64,000 bases of DNA from Ohtaekwangia sp035628875 (GTDB taxonomy: Bacteria > Bacteroidota > Bacteroidia > Cytophagales > Cyclobacteriaceae): positions 1 through 64,000 of the forward strand of contig DASPIZ010000064.1 of assembly GCA_035628875.1 (NCBI GenBank), written 5' to 3'. Position 1 is the stretch's first letter; every line of letters starts with the position of its first letter. This document shows, in pieces, positions 16,529 through 26,008 of this stretch. Made by a program: the position numbers and the translations under genes. The notes beneath the pieces were generated by a model. That model searched no databases and had not been told where the DNA came from. It was given only the letters and a program-made list of their open reading frames with translations.

Positions 16529-17680
16529 TTATTGTTGGGCTAATTTGATAATGGTTGAAACAACTTCCTTCGGTTGGTGGTTTCGATCAAAAAGCAATGG
16601 GTAATCTGTCCTGCCGCGTATGGGCCAATTATTTTTCCAGGAATGATGATCCGCCACGCCCCAAAGTGTTACCCGTTCAATCTTATCACTGTACTTTAAA
16701 AAGAGCTTGAAATAACGCGCGTATCGATCGTTGAATGCTTGTGAAACTGAATCCGGAATGCCCGCACTATACGGATTCATTTTTTGTTTGTACTCAGCAT
16801 TGGCAGATACATCTGCTCCGGCATTGTTCCATGGAGAGGGTAATACACTGAGATCAAGTTCGCTGATCACAACTTTTACACCAAGGCTAGAAAACGCCAA
16901 CATACTTTTCTCGAATTCTTCGATCGACGGATGGTCCAGACCAATGTGTCCCTGCATTCCAATGCCATCAATGCGTACACCCTGTTGCTTTAACTTCTCC
17001 ACCATGGCAACCACACCGGCTCTTTTTCCAGGCAACGCCATGGAGTAGTCATTGTAGTAAAGCTTAACATCAGGATCAGCTTCATGCGCGAACTGGAATG
17101 CTAATTTCACAAAGTCTTCACCCAATATTTTGTAGAATTTACTGTCGCGGAAGGATCCATCATCCATTATTGCTTCGTTTACCACATCCCAGGAATGAAC
17201 CTTTCCTTTATACCTTTTCACTACGGTGTAAATATGATTCTTCATGCGTTGAATCAGTACGTCACGTGATACATCATTGCCCACGCTATCGGTAAAGAAC
17301 CATCGTGGAGCCTGAGAATGCCAGATCAGTGTATGTCCATGAATATGCATCTTGTTTTGTACACCAAAATCAACAAATCGATCTGCAAGATCAAAATCAA
17401 ATTCGCCTTCTTTACGTTGAAGCATGCCACTCTTCATGCAATTTTCTGCGACCAAAGAATTGAAATGTTTTTTAACAACTACCAGCGCATCAACGTCTTT
17501 GCCGGTAATCTGCGCTTCATTAAGGGCAGTGCCGATATAAAACTTTTCCTTCAGTGCCTGCTTTAATGTTAAATCTTGCGTTTGTGATTTGGCAGGAAAA
17601 AAGATGGCAGTAAATAAAAGGATACTCGTGATTACAAACTTTAAATATTTGTCAATGCATGTGTAATTGGGTGGCTTCAT
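16529..17680 (-). CDS. GH10 endo-1,4-beta-xylanase
   Basis: Single-domain xylanase of 383 residues hydrolysing internal beta-1,4-xylosidic bonds with retention. I chose the ATG at 17680; the TTG-initiated extension to 17740 adds 20 residues. Residues 11-33 form a signal peptide ending KSQ with no clear lipobox, so the enzyme is probably periplasmic. GH10 landmarks are HGHTLIWHSQAP (114-125), acid/base Glu169 in WDVVNEA and nucleophile Glu274 in VISELDL. It sits between the multi-domain GH10 and the CE6 esterase and is set apart from the former by a hairpin. It likely trims oligosaccharides imported by the locus. Confidence 0.92.
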   Translation of the reverse strand: MKPPNYTCIDKYLKFVITSILLFTAIFFPAKSQTQDLTLKQALKEKFYIGTALNEAQITGKDVDALVVVKKHFNSLVAENCMKSGMLQRKEGEFDFDLADRFVDFGVQNKMHIHGHTLIWHSQAPRWFFTDSVGNDVSRDVLIQRMKNHIYTVVKRYKGKVHSWDVVNEAIMDDGSFRDSKFYKILGEDFVKLAFQFAHEADPDVKLYYNDYSMALPGKRAGVVAMVEKLKQQGVRIDGIGMQGHIGLDHPSIEEFEKSMLAFSSLGVKVVISELDLSVLPSPWNNAGADVSANAEYKQKMNPYSAGIPDSVSQAFNDRYARYFKLFLKYSDKIERVTLWGVADHHSWKNNWPIRGRTDYPLLFDRNHQPKEVVSTIIKLAQQ

Positions 17681-17783
17681 ACTTATACAATTTTTATTTC
17701 TTAATATCAGTTTCTGCAGCGGACAGAGATCCTGTGACAAGTTCTGCTTGAAAGCGTTTGAATATTATTTCTTAAAACGTCAG

Positions 17784-17833
17784 AAGTCATCAATAAGAAC
17801 TCAACTTTTTTATCAAATCCTTATTGATGACTT
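17784..17833 (-). terminator. 14-bp perfect inverted repeat between the two GH10 genes
   Basis: Arms AAGTCATCAATAAG and CTTATTGATGACTT are exact complements over 14 bp with a 22-base loop. It begins just past the stop of the multi-domain GH10 gene in the minus direction. The trailing sequence CTGACGTTTTAAG is only mildly U-rich, so it may act as a partial terminator or a 3'-end stabiliser separating the surface system from the downstream enzymes. Confidence 0.55.
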
Positions 17834-17850
17834 ACAAACGTCATGACGGT

Positions 17851-20010
17851 TTATTCCGGAGATCCTTCCAGCGCTTCTGCAACTGCGCCATAAGCCCGCT
17901 TACGGTCATAGCCTTCAGTCCATAGGCCAATGGGTTCACCGGCGCGCCACGAAGACCCTGCCGGGCTGTCACGAGGGCTCCATAACGTAATACCATAGCG
18001 TTGCGCAGCAGGTATGATCTCGAAGTATTTTTCTACCACGAATTTATACATTTCCGCCTGAACAATATAATCGTCATCTGTGGCATCGGCCGTTTTCTTT
18101 CCACCAACAAGACCAAGGTCCAATTCTGAAATTTTAATCAGTTTCCCTGTCGCGGCCAACAACTCAAACATTTCAGTAATTTTTTCTTTGTCGGAATCAA
18201 CGGAGATATGCATTTGCGTACCGATGCCATCTACTCGAGCACCCTGGCTTTCTATGTATTCGACATATTCAATCAGGCCTTTGCATTTATCGAGGTTATA
18301 TTCAAGATTATAATCATTGATGAATAAAATGTCGTCGCTGTTTCCATACTGGGCTGCCAATTTGAACGCTTCTACAGCATAGTCCTCACCCAGGTAATCC
18401 TGCCAGTAGAACTCATCCTCTGCGAGCTCCTTCCCTACTCCGGTTTTAAGTTCATACGGATCGCCGTCATCCATCGGCTCGTTCACCACGTCCCAGGCTT
18501 TCACATATTCTTTGGATACTTCCATCATTCCGGCAATCCATCGTTCCAACTCGCCGTGAATAATTTCTTTTTTCTCTTCTGGTGTTTTTTCAATGATTTG
18601 TTCACCGCCTCCGCTTTCATTGAACTTCGATACCTTTATATTATCGAAATAGTAAGACGTAGCAGTGGCGCCAAGATTAAAAGCGATAGCCGTGGTACCT
18701 GAAGTTTCTGCAGTGATCGTTATTTCTTTGGTATAGGTAGTCCATTCTGTTGTTGCACTAATTGAACCGAAGAAATCCCAGTGCTTATACTGGGTAGGAA
18801 CAATATGGGCTTGCGTTGGATAGGTAGCAGGGTCATCAGCACGGACATCCATACTAAGAATATACTTTTCTCCAACTACAGTGGCAGGCGAAAAAGTCAC
18901 GAAGAATTGCGCATCCCAATCATTCGTGCGCACCGCTGCATTCGTGATCTTTAAAGCACGTCCGGTTCCATCGGCGCCCGTTGTAAAACTTTTTTCGGCA
19001 AAAGTGTTTGACTGGTAATTTGATTGATCATCTGTTTCAAAATCGGCAACAGTAATATCATCCCAGGTAGGGCCGCCACCACTTTCGTTAAGTTTAGATA
19101 CTGTTATATTATCAAAGTAAAAAGATGTAGCGGTGTGGCCAAGATTAAAAGCGATAGCTGTTGTACCTGAAGTTTCAGCAGAGATTGTTATTTCTTTAGT
19201 ATAAGTGACCCACTCAGTCGTCGCACTAATAGAGCCAAAGAAATCCCAATGTTTATACTGCGTAGGGACAATATGAGCCTGGGTTGGGTAACTCGCAGCC
19301 ACATCAGCGCGCACGTCCATGCTTAGCAGATACTTTTCGCCGACTTGTGTTTCGGGAGCCAACGTAAAAAAGAACTGCGCATCCCAATCGTTTGTGCGCA
19401 CTTCTGCATTCGTAATTTTCAAAGCGCGCCCGGTACCGTCTGAACCTGTCGTAAAACTTTGGACAGCGTTTGTGTTCGACTGATAATTTGACGCATCATC
19501 CGTTTCAAAATCTGCACTTGAAATTACCTCCCAGGTCGGTTCACCGCTGCCCGGGACTACTGTTGGTGCTATTGTACTGTTAAGGTATGCTGCATTCTGA
19601 TTCGCATGCCAGGTAAGTGTATGTCCATAAATTGAAATGTCAGCTTCCTTTGCTTTCGCAATAAAGTTGGCCACATTACCGAGACTTAAACTTCCGTCGG
19701 CCTGAACCACGGCACCATGTTTCATTTCCCAGCCAGCTGTCACCTCATCAAAATTAGAGACGACCATACTGTAGTCGACGCCTTGCTTTGTGAAACCATC
19801 CACAGATACACCGGCACCCAATTTAAAATCTGGACTTTCATCCCGATTGACATAAGCTTTGAGTACGTCATAGTTATTGAGATATTCCAATTCAGCAAGA
19901 CTTGCCGGCTTATTTTTTTTAAAGAGTAACTTACTGTCGTCTGCGCATGATGCCAATACCGATAAAGTAAAAGCACTCAGCCAAAGTTTTATTATTGATT
20001 TCATATTCAT
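17851..20010 (-). CDS. xyn10C: Multi-domain GH10 xylanase with two inserted CBM4/9-like modules, surface lipoprotein
   Basis: A 719-residue lipoprotein (Cys22 in VLASC) that should cut xylan at the cell surface. The GH10 barrel is split. Residues 60-150 include YGHTLTWHANQ; two carbohydrate-binding modules of about 155 residues follow (158-311 and 314-467), each starting ADFETDD and ending YYFDN or FYFDN with KxNESGGG. The barrel resumes at 475 with acid/base Glu511 in AWDVVNEP and nucleophile Glu629 in IKISELDL. This insertion architecture is known from Xyn10C-type enzymes of Prevotella and Bacteroides. Its place directly after the xusE-like gene matches the core xylan cluster order. The two modules are nearly identical, so the duplication is recent. 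Confidence 0.93.
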   Translation of the reverse strand: MNMKSIIKLWLSAFTLSVLASCADDSKLLFKKNKPASLAELEYLNNYDVLKAYVNRDESPDFKLGAGVSVDGFTKQGVDYSMVVSNFDEVTAGWEMKHGAVVQADGSLSLGNVANFIAKAKEADISIYGHTLTWHANQNAAYLNSTIAPTVVPGSGEPTWEVISSADFETDDASNYQSNTNAVQSFTTGSDGTGRALKITNAEVRTNDWDAQFFFTLAPETQVGEKYLLSMDVRADVAASYPTQAHIVPTQYKHWDFFGSISATTEWVTYTKEITISAETSGTTAIAFNLGHTATSFYFDNITVSKLNESGGGPTWDDITVADFETDDQSNYQSNTFAEKSFTTGADGTGRALKITNAAVRTNDWDAQFFVTFSPATVVGEKYILSMDVRADDPATYPTQAHIVPTQYKHWDFFGSISATTEWTTYTKEITITAETSGTTAIAFNLGATATSYYFDNIKVSKFNESGGGEQIIEKTPEEKKEIIHGELERWIAGMMEVSKEYVKAWDVVNEPMDDGDPYELKTGVGKELAEDEFYWQDYLGEDYAVEAFKLAAQYGNSDDILFINDYNLEYNLDKCKGLIEYVEYIESQGARVDGIGTQMHISVDSDKEKITEMFELLAATGKLIKISELDLGLVGGKKTADATDDDYIVQAEMYKFVVEKYFEIIPAAQRYGITLWSPRDSPAGSSWRAGEPIGLWTEGYDRKRAYGAVAEALEGSPE
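18610..19539 (-). repeat. Duplicated CBM-encoding segment
   Basis: Two in-frame copies of about 462 bp (19539-19078 and 19071-18610) encode the tandem carbohydrate-binding modules. Long stretches are identical in protein (for example the 16 residues from PTQAHIVPTQ to HWDFFG) while codons differ, so the copies have diverged mainly at silent sites. Such a repeat could expand or contract by recombination. Confidence 0.8.
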
Positions 20011-20028
20011 TTCTTTTTATCCAATGAA

Positions 20029-21144
20029 TTATTCCTGATAAGCAGGTGTAAACACTTCCGGCTTAATTCCACGATCGCGAACTACCAGTGTGTCAGTTGT
20101 ATGATATGTTGCCGTTTCCAACAACGGTGGTAAAGGTGGCTGTGTGTTCGGGAACTGAGTTTCCACTTCATAGCTTACGTCATATTCCAGGTACATCACA
20201 TCGCGGTCTTTGTTACCCCAGCTGTTTTTTTCACCTTTATCCACAAACGATCCATCACCCGTTACTGCGATGTTATAGACTGTTACTGAATCGTTCACAG
20301 CATAGCTTGGCCCAATAGGCGAAACAGTGCAATTCTGGCTTTCATCTAAAATAACCTTTACGCCAAAATTTAAGTTTAGGCCAGCCTGGGTTTTGTAATC
20401 CGTCGGAACCCGGATTTCGTTCAGCGATAATGAAGTTAACTGACGAACCTCATCCAGTTCAACACCCTGTTGATGTCGAGTCCTTGTTGAAGAAACACCA
20501 TCTTTTGTGATCTCATCCCTTCCCCGAACCAGGTAGTTCGCATGCCATTTATTGATAAATTTCACACAGTACAGTATGTAATCTTTTGGCTGCACATCCC
20601 AATGCGATGCGTTCGATCGGATCGGCTCTTCAACTTTAGGAACTCCTGATAGGATCGAATCCGCATTGACCACATTGACCATGCGCAAAGGAATGACGTA
20701 TGTATTCAGCAAAGCATTCGGATCAGCAAAAAAATCATCTGTCAATTGCACGCCAACACTTCCCTGAAGGTCATGGTTGAGGGATATTTGATTGGCCGAC
20801 AAAGTATAGTAGTTTGAAGGCATAGGCTGTACTGGTAAAGTAAAGTCCGCATCAAAAAACAAATGGTTACACAGGGTGTTATCAACTTCGAAGTCGATAT
20901 CTATTTTTTTCTTATTGGCGTAAACGCCTCCCATGGTAGCATAGATTTCACATTTACCCTCATTGTCAAGGGTGTTGTCATAAATATCTTCGCCGAACAC
21001 GATGGTTCTTACGGGATACTGGTAAGCGAAATACACACTACTAGTACCATAATCGGGGAACTCAACATCTTGATTCTCGCAAGACAACATGGATATTGTA
21101 AAAACCCCAATGCATAATATTGATAATAATTTATACCGTTTCAT
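20029..21144 (-). CDS. xusE: XusE-like surface glycan-binding lipoprotein (DUF1735/DUF5627 type)
   Basis: A 371-residue lipoprotein (Cys22 in SMLSC) with an all-beta look. The N-terminal half (about 30-150) resembles DUF1735, an immunoglobulin-like domain seen in surface glycan-binding proteins. The C-terminal half resembles DUF5627, as I recall from xylan loci. It has no catalytic motif. Its position between the second SusD-like gene and xyn10C matches xusE of the conserved xylan cluster, where the product is thought to hold xylan at the surface. Domain names are from memory; position and lipobox are direct evidence. Confidence 0.75.
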   Translation of the reverse strand: MKRYKLLSILCIGVFTISMLSCENQDVEFPDYGTSSVYFAYQYPVRTIVFGEDIYDNTLDNEGKCEIYATMGGVYANKKKIDIDFEVDNTLCNHLFFDADFTLPVQPMPSNYYTLSANQISLNHDLQGSVGVQLTDDFFADPNALLNTYVIPLRMVNVVNADSILSGVPKVEEPIRSNASHWDVQPKDYILYCVKFINKWHANYLVRGRDEITKDGVSSTRTRHQQGVELDEVRQLTSLSLNEIRVPTDYKTQAGLNLNFGVKVILDESQNCTVSPIGPSYAVNDSVTVYNIAVTGDGSFVDKGEKNSWGNKDRDVMYLEYDVSYEVETQFPNTQPPLPPLLETATYHTTDTLVVRDRGIKPEVFTPAYQE

Positions 21145-21176
21145 ATCTTCTGTTTTATCATTTCATTATTAACCAG

Positions 21177-22955
21177 TTACCAACCTGCATTTTGTTCAAG
21201 TGCACTCCACTTTCGGATTTCACCATAAGGTATTGGCCCATAATACATGTGTTCGTCATAGTTTCTCCCTTCCACATCGATTGGTGAATAAATAAGGGTA
21301 TTTCCCGATTGAGAAATTTGTACACCGCGCGCGGTTTCATTCAACCTGTCGAGGCTTATTTTCCAACGACGTAAATCGCGGAATCTGTGATTTTCGAAAC
21401 AGAGTTCTAAACGTCGCTCATTCCTGATGAGCTCCCTCATTTGATCCTTATCATTCTTCACTGATTCGAGATACGCATCACCACCAGTAATACCAGCGCG
21501 TTGGCGAATGGCTTTAATTACATCGTAAGCTGAATACGTTTGCGTGCCCATACCGGTTGGTCCCCACGCTTCGTTAGCAGCTTCAGCATACGCTAAAAAT
21601 ATTTCGGTATAGCGAATACGTGCTGTATAGTGCTTCTGTGTTGTATTAAAATTTGGGTCAGGGACAACATCAGCGCGTAATAGTTTTCGTAAGTAATAAC
21701 CGGTGCGTGTAGAAAGTCCTTTTTCTCTGTTAATCGCATCGTTATTCGTTCCATGGATACCGGTAACGATTACACTATTGTTCGATCCTTGCTGGCTTCC
21801 ATTTACGACGATGTATTTTTCCAAACGCGGATCACGACCAGCATAGGGATTAGCGTCATCATAATCGCTCAACGCGCTTGTAATTGGATAGCCATTGGCC
21901 ATCGGAAAAGCATCTACAAGATTTTGTGTAGGATTTACACGTCCCCTTCCAAAGAGTGAGGGAGGAAAATTATCGCGTTCCAAATCAAGGCTCTGTCCTA
22001 TATCGCTTCTCCAGATAATCTCGGAAGGCGCTACACCTGAAGCCAGATTTTCAATTCCTGAATTGGCGGTATACCAGGTTCCTCCGTTTGCTGCCAAACC
22101 GCTTAAACCACCAATACGATCAAGCACATGGCCAGCATAGGTAGCAGCCTCTTCCCACGTTACATCGGTACCGTCACTGTACGCCGGGCTTGCCGCCATT
22201 AAAGCTACCTGTGCGCGTATCGCTTCCACAATCCTACCCGTGATGCGACCCCGCATGTGCTCTCCGTTTACACGCTCATAGGCAGTGGCCGTAATGCCTT
22301 CAATATCCTTATATCTGTCTGGAATTTCTGCAGCAGTAAATTTTTTATAATCAAGGGGAAGCAATTCCAACGCATTATCAATATCCGAAAAAATCTGATC
22401 CAGGCATTCCTGAAAAGTATTCCTTGGCTGATTAAAATCTGAAGTAGGCGTTTCAGGATTGTTAACAATCGGTACACCTAGTAATTGTCCGTCAGCTGTC
22501 CAACCACCATGGGCTAACAACAAATGATACATTTGTAACGCACGCAAACCATAAGCCTCACCTTTGAGGCGATCATTAAACAAGGTTCTGATCACCTCGT
22601 CATTACTCCAGACTACCTCATCTACGTTTTCGAGAAAAATATTGAGGTATTGAATTGCATTTTTCCGTCCCTGCCATTGCGACGTCGGATCATTATTGGA
22701 GGACCACGAACCGGAAGCCATTCGAAGGAAGTTGTTATCGATATCGTTCGTTACTGCATCATCCGTTGCAACATCGCTATTCGGCGACGCAGAATAAGGA
22801 AGCAGGATATAAGCATTCCCTAAAATGCCTTGCGCGTAACCAGGTTCCTCGAGCATGGCATCGAGACGTCGGATATTTTCGTTAGCCGGAAAGAATACGT
22901 CTTCACAGGCTGTAAGCAGGAAAACAAGCGCTGTAAGTGTTATAATTTTTTTCAT
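21177..22955 (-). CDS. xusD: SusD-like xylan-binding lipoprotein (second of tandem pair)
   Basis: A 592-residue SusD/RagB lipoprotein with the lipobox Cys very near the N-terminus (LVFLLTACEDVFFP, Cys17). Typical helices (GEAYGLRALQMYHLLLAHGG) and the C-terminal signature (LIRNERRLELCFENHRFRDLRRWK, then YGPIPYGEIRKWSALEQNAGW) are present. It should bind xylo-oligosaccharides and cap the SusC-like channel encoded 25 bp upstream. It is the fourth gene of the conserved xylan order. It is longer than the average SusD, suggesting extra surface loops. Confidence 0.92.
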   Translation of the reverse strand: MKKIITLTALVFLLTACEDVFFPANENIRRLDAMLEEPGYAQGILGNAYILLPYSASPNSDVATDDAVTNDIDNNFLRMASGSWSSNNDPTSQWQGRKNAIQYLNIFLENVDEVVWSNDEVIRTLFNDRLKGEAYGLRALQMYHLLLAHGGWTADGQLLGVPIVNNPETPTSDFNQPRNTFQECLDQIFSDIDNALELLPLDYKKFTAAEIPDRYKDIEGITATAYERVNGEHMRGRITGRIVEAIRAQVALMAASPAYSDGTDVTWEEAATYAGHVLDRIGGLSGLAANGGTWYTANSGIENLASGVAPSEIIWRSDIGQSLDLERDNFPPSLFGRGRVNPTQNLVDAFPMANGYPITSALSDYDDANPYAGRDPRLEKYIVVNGSQQGSNNSVIVTGIHGTNNDAINREKGLSTRTGYYLRKLLRADVVPDPNFNTTQKHYTARIRYTEIFLAYAEAANEAWGPTGMGTQTYSAYDVIKAIRQRAGITGGDAYLESVKNDKDQMRELIRNERRLELCFENHRFRDLRRWKISLDRLNETARGVQISQSGNTLIYSPIDVEGRNYDEHMYYGPIPYGEIRKWSALEQNAGW

Positions 22956-22980
22956 AGTGTTATACTATTTTGTTTAATCA

Positions 22981-25896
22981 TTAGAATGATGCTCTTACGC
23001 CGATGTTATAGAATCGTGTTTGTGGAGCACTTCCGACATTCATTTCCAAAATTTCACGTTCTTTTGAAAGCGTCAACAGGTTTTCACCGCTGACGTAAAC
23101 TGAAACGTCATCGAAGAAGGAAGTTTCAAACAGACGCTGCGGTAAATCATAAGTAATCTGTACCCGGGCAAGATTGAATCGGTTTGTTTTATACAACCAA
23201 AAATCAGAACTACGAAAATTGTTGACTCCGCTTTCTGTCGTCAAGCGTGGATAGGTAGCCGTTGCTTTTGTTGCTTCAGTCCACCTGTCGCGGGCGACTT
23301 CCGAATATTTTCCGTCGCCCGAGATCCAGAAGTACGAACTATTTTTTAAGGCATAAGCACCAAAATTACCCGTGCCCAGTGCGAAGAATGTAAACCCTTT
23401 CCATTTAGCGGTAAGATTTACACCTAGTACCAGGGGTCCGCCGTACCATCCGCCGCGTCCTAAAAAAACTTCGTCTCTTTCGTCTATGATATTATCATTA
23501 TTCTGGTCAATGTATTTAATGTCACCGGGGCGTATCTGACCGCCGAATTTTTGTTGTGGACTGTTATCGATCTCTGCCTGATCCTGGAACAAGCCAGCGC
23601 TCTTTAGCCCCCAGATACCATCGATGGGTTTTCCTGTACGATTCCGGTAACTATCCTCGAAATTTTCATCGAGACGCGTAGCTTCTGTTGTATAATAAGT
23701 CCCTGCGATCCCCAAGGAGAAATCAACCTCGCCAAAACGCTTGTTAAGATTGATGGCCAGATCTATACCCCTGCGTTGATGGTTGTTATAGTTAACGTAA
23801 GGCATAAATGATGCATCGGGGTAGTCTGTTTCAAAATAACTTGGATATACTGTTGCCGGTTGAATAATCAAACCTTCCAGAGAATTGATAAAGAACGAAG
23901 CTTCTGCTGTAATCAATCGTTCCCATAAAGAAGCCCGCACATTGGCGGAAATCTCTTTCCGTTTTACGAAACTTAAATCTTTATTGCTACCTCGAAGTGA
24001 ATTGGTTGAACGTTCTGACGCGCCATCGTACCACCCCCACCAGGCTCCATTTGCCTGCGTATAATTTTGCTCATAGATATAGGCTTCAATGTTGTTATTC
24101 GCATCACGGATATCAATATCTGTTTGGAGTACACTACCGGAAGCGCTTACCACCAGATCATCAACTACAGTGGAATTGGCCAGGAAGTTTTCCTGATCAA
24201 GTTTCCAGCCTAATGTAATCGAGGATGATAATCCATTGCGGTTGCCCTTTGCCAATTTGGCGGAATGAACCAAAGCTGTTCCCAAGTCTACATAATACTT
24301 ATTTTTATAATTGTAATTTAACTGCAGACCAAGATTGGCATTGCCTGTGCGATGGTAAATTCCAGATCGCGTCTGCTGAAAACCCGTCGCTAATAATCTC
24401 GCGGATATATTATGTACCTCGTTGATAGCAGTTACATAATTGAAATAACTGTTAAAAGCAATGGTTTGCCTTGTATTACTTCCGCTGATAATCTGTTGTC
24501 CTGATTTTCTGTCGTTATTAAATTGTTCAAGGTTTCCGACAACGTCCTGACCATTATGATTAAACCAAAACTCAGAAATGTCCTGGTCAACAGGTTTTCC
24601 GAAAACAGCGTAAGTGTTTTGGTATGATGTAGTATAGGACGTTGCGTAATCAACAGCATAGTGCGTATGAAAGGAAAGTCCTTTTAGTTTTTTCGACAAG
24701 TCGAAATCCAAACCAGCATCAAATTGGAATTGACGGCTAGTCCATCGGCTGTTACCAGCAGCATAATAATCTGCAAATATATTTCGCGGGTCTGTCTGGG
24801 ATCCGCTCAGGAAATATTTGTCATCGATAATATTACTACTGCCTGCAATTTTCTCTAGCGACGCCAAATCATTCGGATCGAGATAGCTCAGTGGGATCAA
24901 GGGCGCCACACGATTGGGACGCATCGTACTTGCGGCACTCCAATAGCTTTCTAACACAGTTACATCTTCCGCTGGATCACTATCTGTGGCATTGGCAGTC
25001 TGCGCATTATAAAATGTAGCGTTGGCGTTTACAAACGCTTTGATATAATCGTTTATCGCAAGATCAACATTGCCGCGGACATTCAGCCGGTCAATGTAAT
25101 TGTTTTTAGCCTCACCAAAATTGAATACATCACCCTGACGGCGGTAACCTACATTGGTATAGAAACGAGACTTTTCGTTACCGCCGGAAAATTCCGCAGT
25201 TACATCCGACTGATTATAAGCTTTCTTCAGATATTTAGAAGAATAGAAATCTACATCCGGATAACGGTATGGATTTACGCCTGATGCATAATTGTAAATT
25301 TCTTCCTCAGTATACCGGCGAGCCCCTCCGTCGTTGACAAGCGCTTCATTATACAGGGTCATGTACTCAGCAGAACCTAAATATTTAGGATAACTTTTAG
25401 AAACATGAAAACCTGTATTCGCACGAACATTAACTTTAAATGGTTCGGCCGCACCTCTCTTTGTTGTGATGTAAACTACACCCTTGGCTGCGCGACTACC
25501 ATAAAGTATAACAGCGGAAGCTCCTTTCAAGAAAGTTATTTGCTGAATTTCAACAGGCAAAACATTGTCGGCATCTCGTGGTACGCCGTCAACTAATACA
25601 AGGAAATCATCCATGCCCCACAGGGAACTTCCTGTCCAGCCACCAACTAAACCTTGCAGGTTACCATAATTGGTGGTGTAGCTCTTGTCCGTCAGTTCGG
25701 CCATATTTACTACAGAAACACCACCCATCAGTTCGCTTTGTGGTACTTTACGAAAAGCAACCTGTACTAACGGGTCACTTTCTAAGGCCGTATTGGCCGT
25801 TTGAGTTTCATCTTCTGCTGTGGTTTGCGCCTTTACCAGGAACGGCATGCAAAACGCAGCACCTAAAATGAAACATATGCGTATATAATATTTCAT
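22981..25896 (-). CDS. xusC: SusC-like TonB-dependent transporter lacking the N-terminal regulatory domain
   Basis: A 971-residue outer-membrane channel for xylo-oligosaccharides, paired with the downstream SusD-like protein. The signal peptide ends at VKAQ. Unlike the other SusC proteins here it has no carboxypeptidase-regulatory-like domain: about 40 acidic linker residues lead straight to VQVAFRKVPQSELMGGVSVVNMAEL and the plug (LVDGVPRDADNV, SAVILYGSRAAKGVVYITTKRG). The barrel ends NIGVRASF. The TonB box is not obvious; VQVAFRK may take its place. It is third in the xus order and separated from the previous SusD gene by a stem-loop. Confidence 0.9.
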   Translation of the reverse strand: MKYYIRICFILGAAFCMPFLVKAQTTAEDETQTANTALESDPLVQVAFRKVPQSELMGGVSVVNMAELTDKSYTTNYGNLQGLVGGWTGSSLWGMDDFLVLVDGVPRDADNVLPVEIQQITFLKGASAVILYGSRAAKGVVYITTKRGAAEPFKVNVRANTGFHVSKSYPKYLGSAEYMTLYNEALVNDGGARRYTEEEIYNYASGVNPYRYPDVDFYSSKYLKKAYNQSDVTAEFSGGNEKSRFYTNVGYRRQGDVFNFGEAKNNYIDRLNVRGNVDLAINDYIKAFVNANATFYNAQTANATDSDPAEDVTVLESYWSAASTMRPNRVAPLIPLSYLDPNDLASLEKIAGSSNIIDDKYFLSGSQTDPRNIFADYYAAGNSRWTSRQFQFDAGLDFDLSKKLKGLSFHTHYAVDYATSYTTSYQNTYAVFGKPVDQDISEFWFNHNGQDVVGNLEQFNNDRKSGQQIISGSNTRQTIAFNSYFNYVTAINEVHNISARLLATGFQQTRSGIYHRTGNANLGLQLNYNYKNKYYVDLGTALVHSAKLAKGNRNGLSSSITLGWKLDQENFLANSTVVDDLVVSASGSVLQTDIDIRDANNNIEAYIYEQNYTQANGAWWGWYDGASERSTNSLRGSNKDLSFVKRKEISANVRASLWERLITAEASFFINSLEGLIIQPATVYPSYFETDYPDASFMPYVNYNNHQRRGIDLAINLNKRFGEVDFSLGIAGTYYTTEATRLDENFEDSYRNRTGKPIDGIWGLKSAGLFQDQAEIDNSPQQKFGGQIRPGDIKYIDQNNDNIIDERDEVFLGRGGWYGGPLVLGVNLTAKWKGFTFFALGTGNFGAYALKNSSYFWISGDGKYSEVARDRWTEATKATATYPRLTTESGVNNFRSSDFWLYKTNRFNLARVQITYDLPQRLFETSFFDDVSVYVSGENLLTLSKEREILEMNVGSAPQTRFYNIGVRASF

Positions 25897-25922
25897 GTTT
25901 AATTTTATTTAAGGTCTCATGA

Positions 25923-25989
25923 GATGTTCATACAATGGCTCCAGCTGATTTGCTAATGTGGAGCATTCAATCCATTTGTACTGAACATC
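25923..25989 (-). other. Intercistronic imperfect hairpin between xusB and xusC
   Basis: GATGTTCA (25923-25930) pairs with TGAACATC (25982-25989), extended inward by ACAA/TTGT, TGG/CCA and CTCCA/TGGAG with small bulges. It begins 20 bp after the xusB stop. It could slow or partly stop transcription, or protect the 3' end of the xusAB message; no U-tract is seen. Confidence 0.5.
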
Positions 25990-26008
25990 ACTCTTTATTC
26001 AGATAGCA

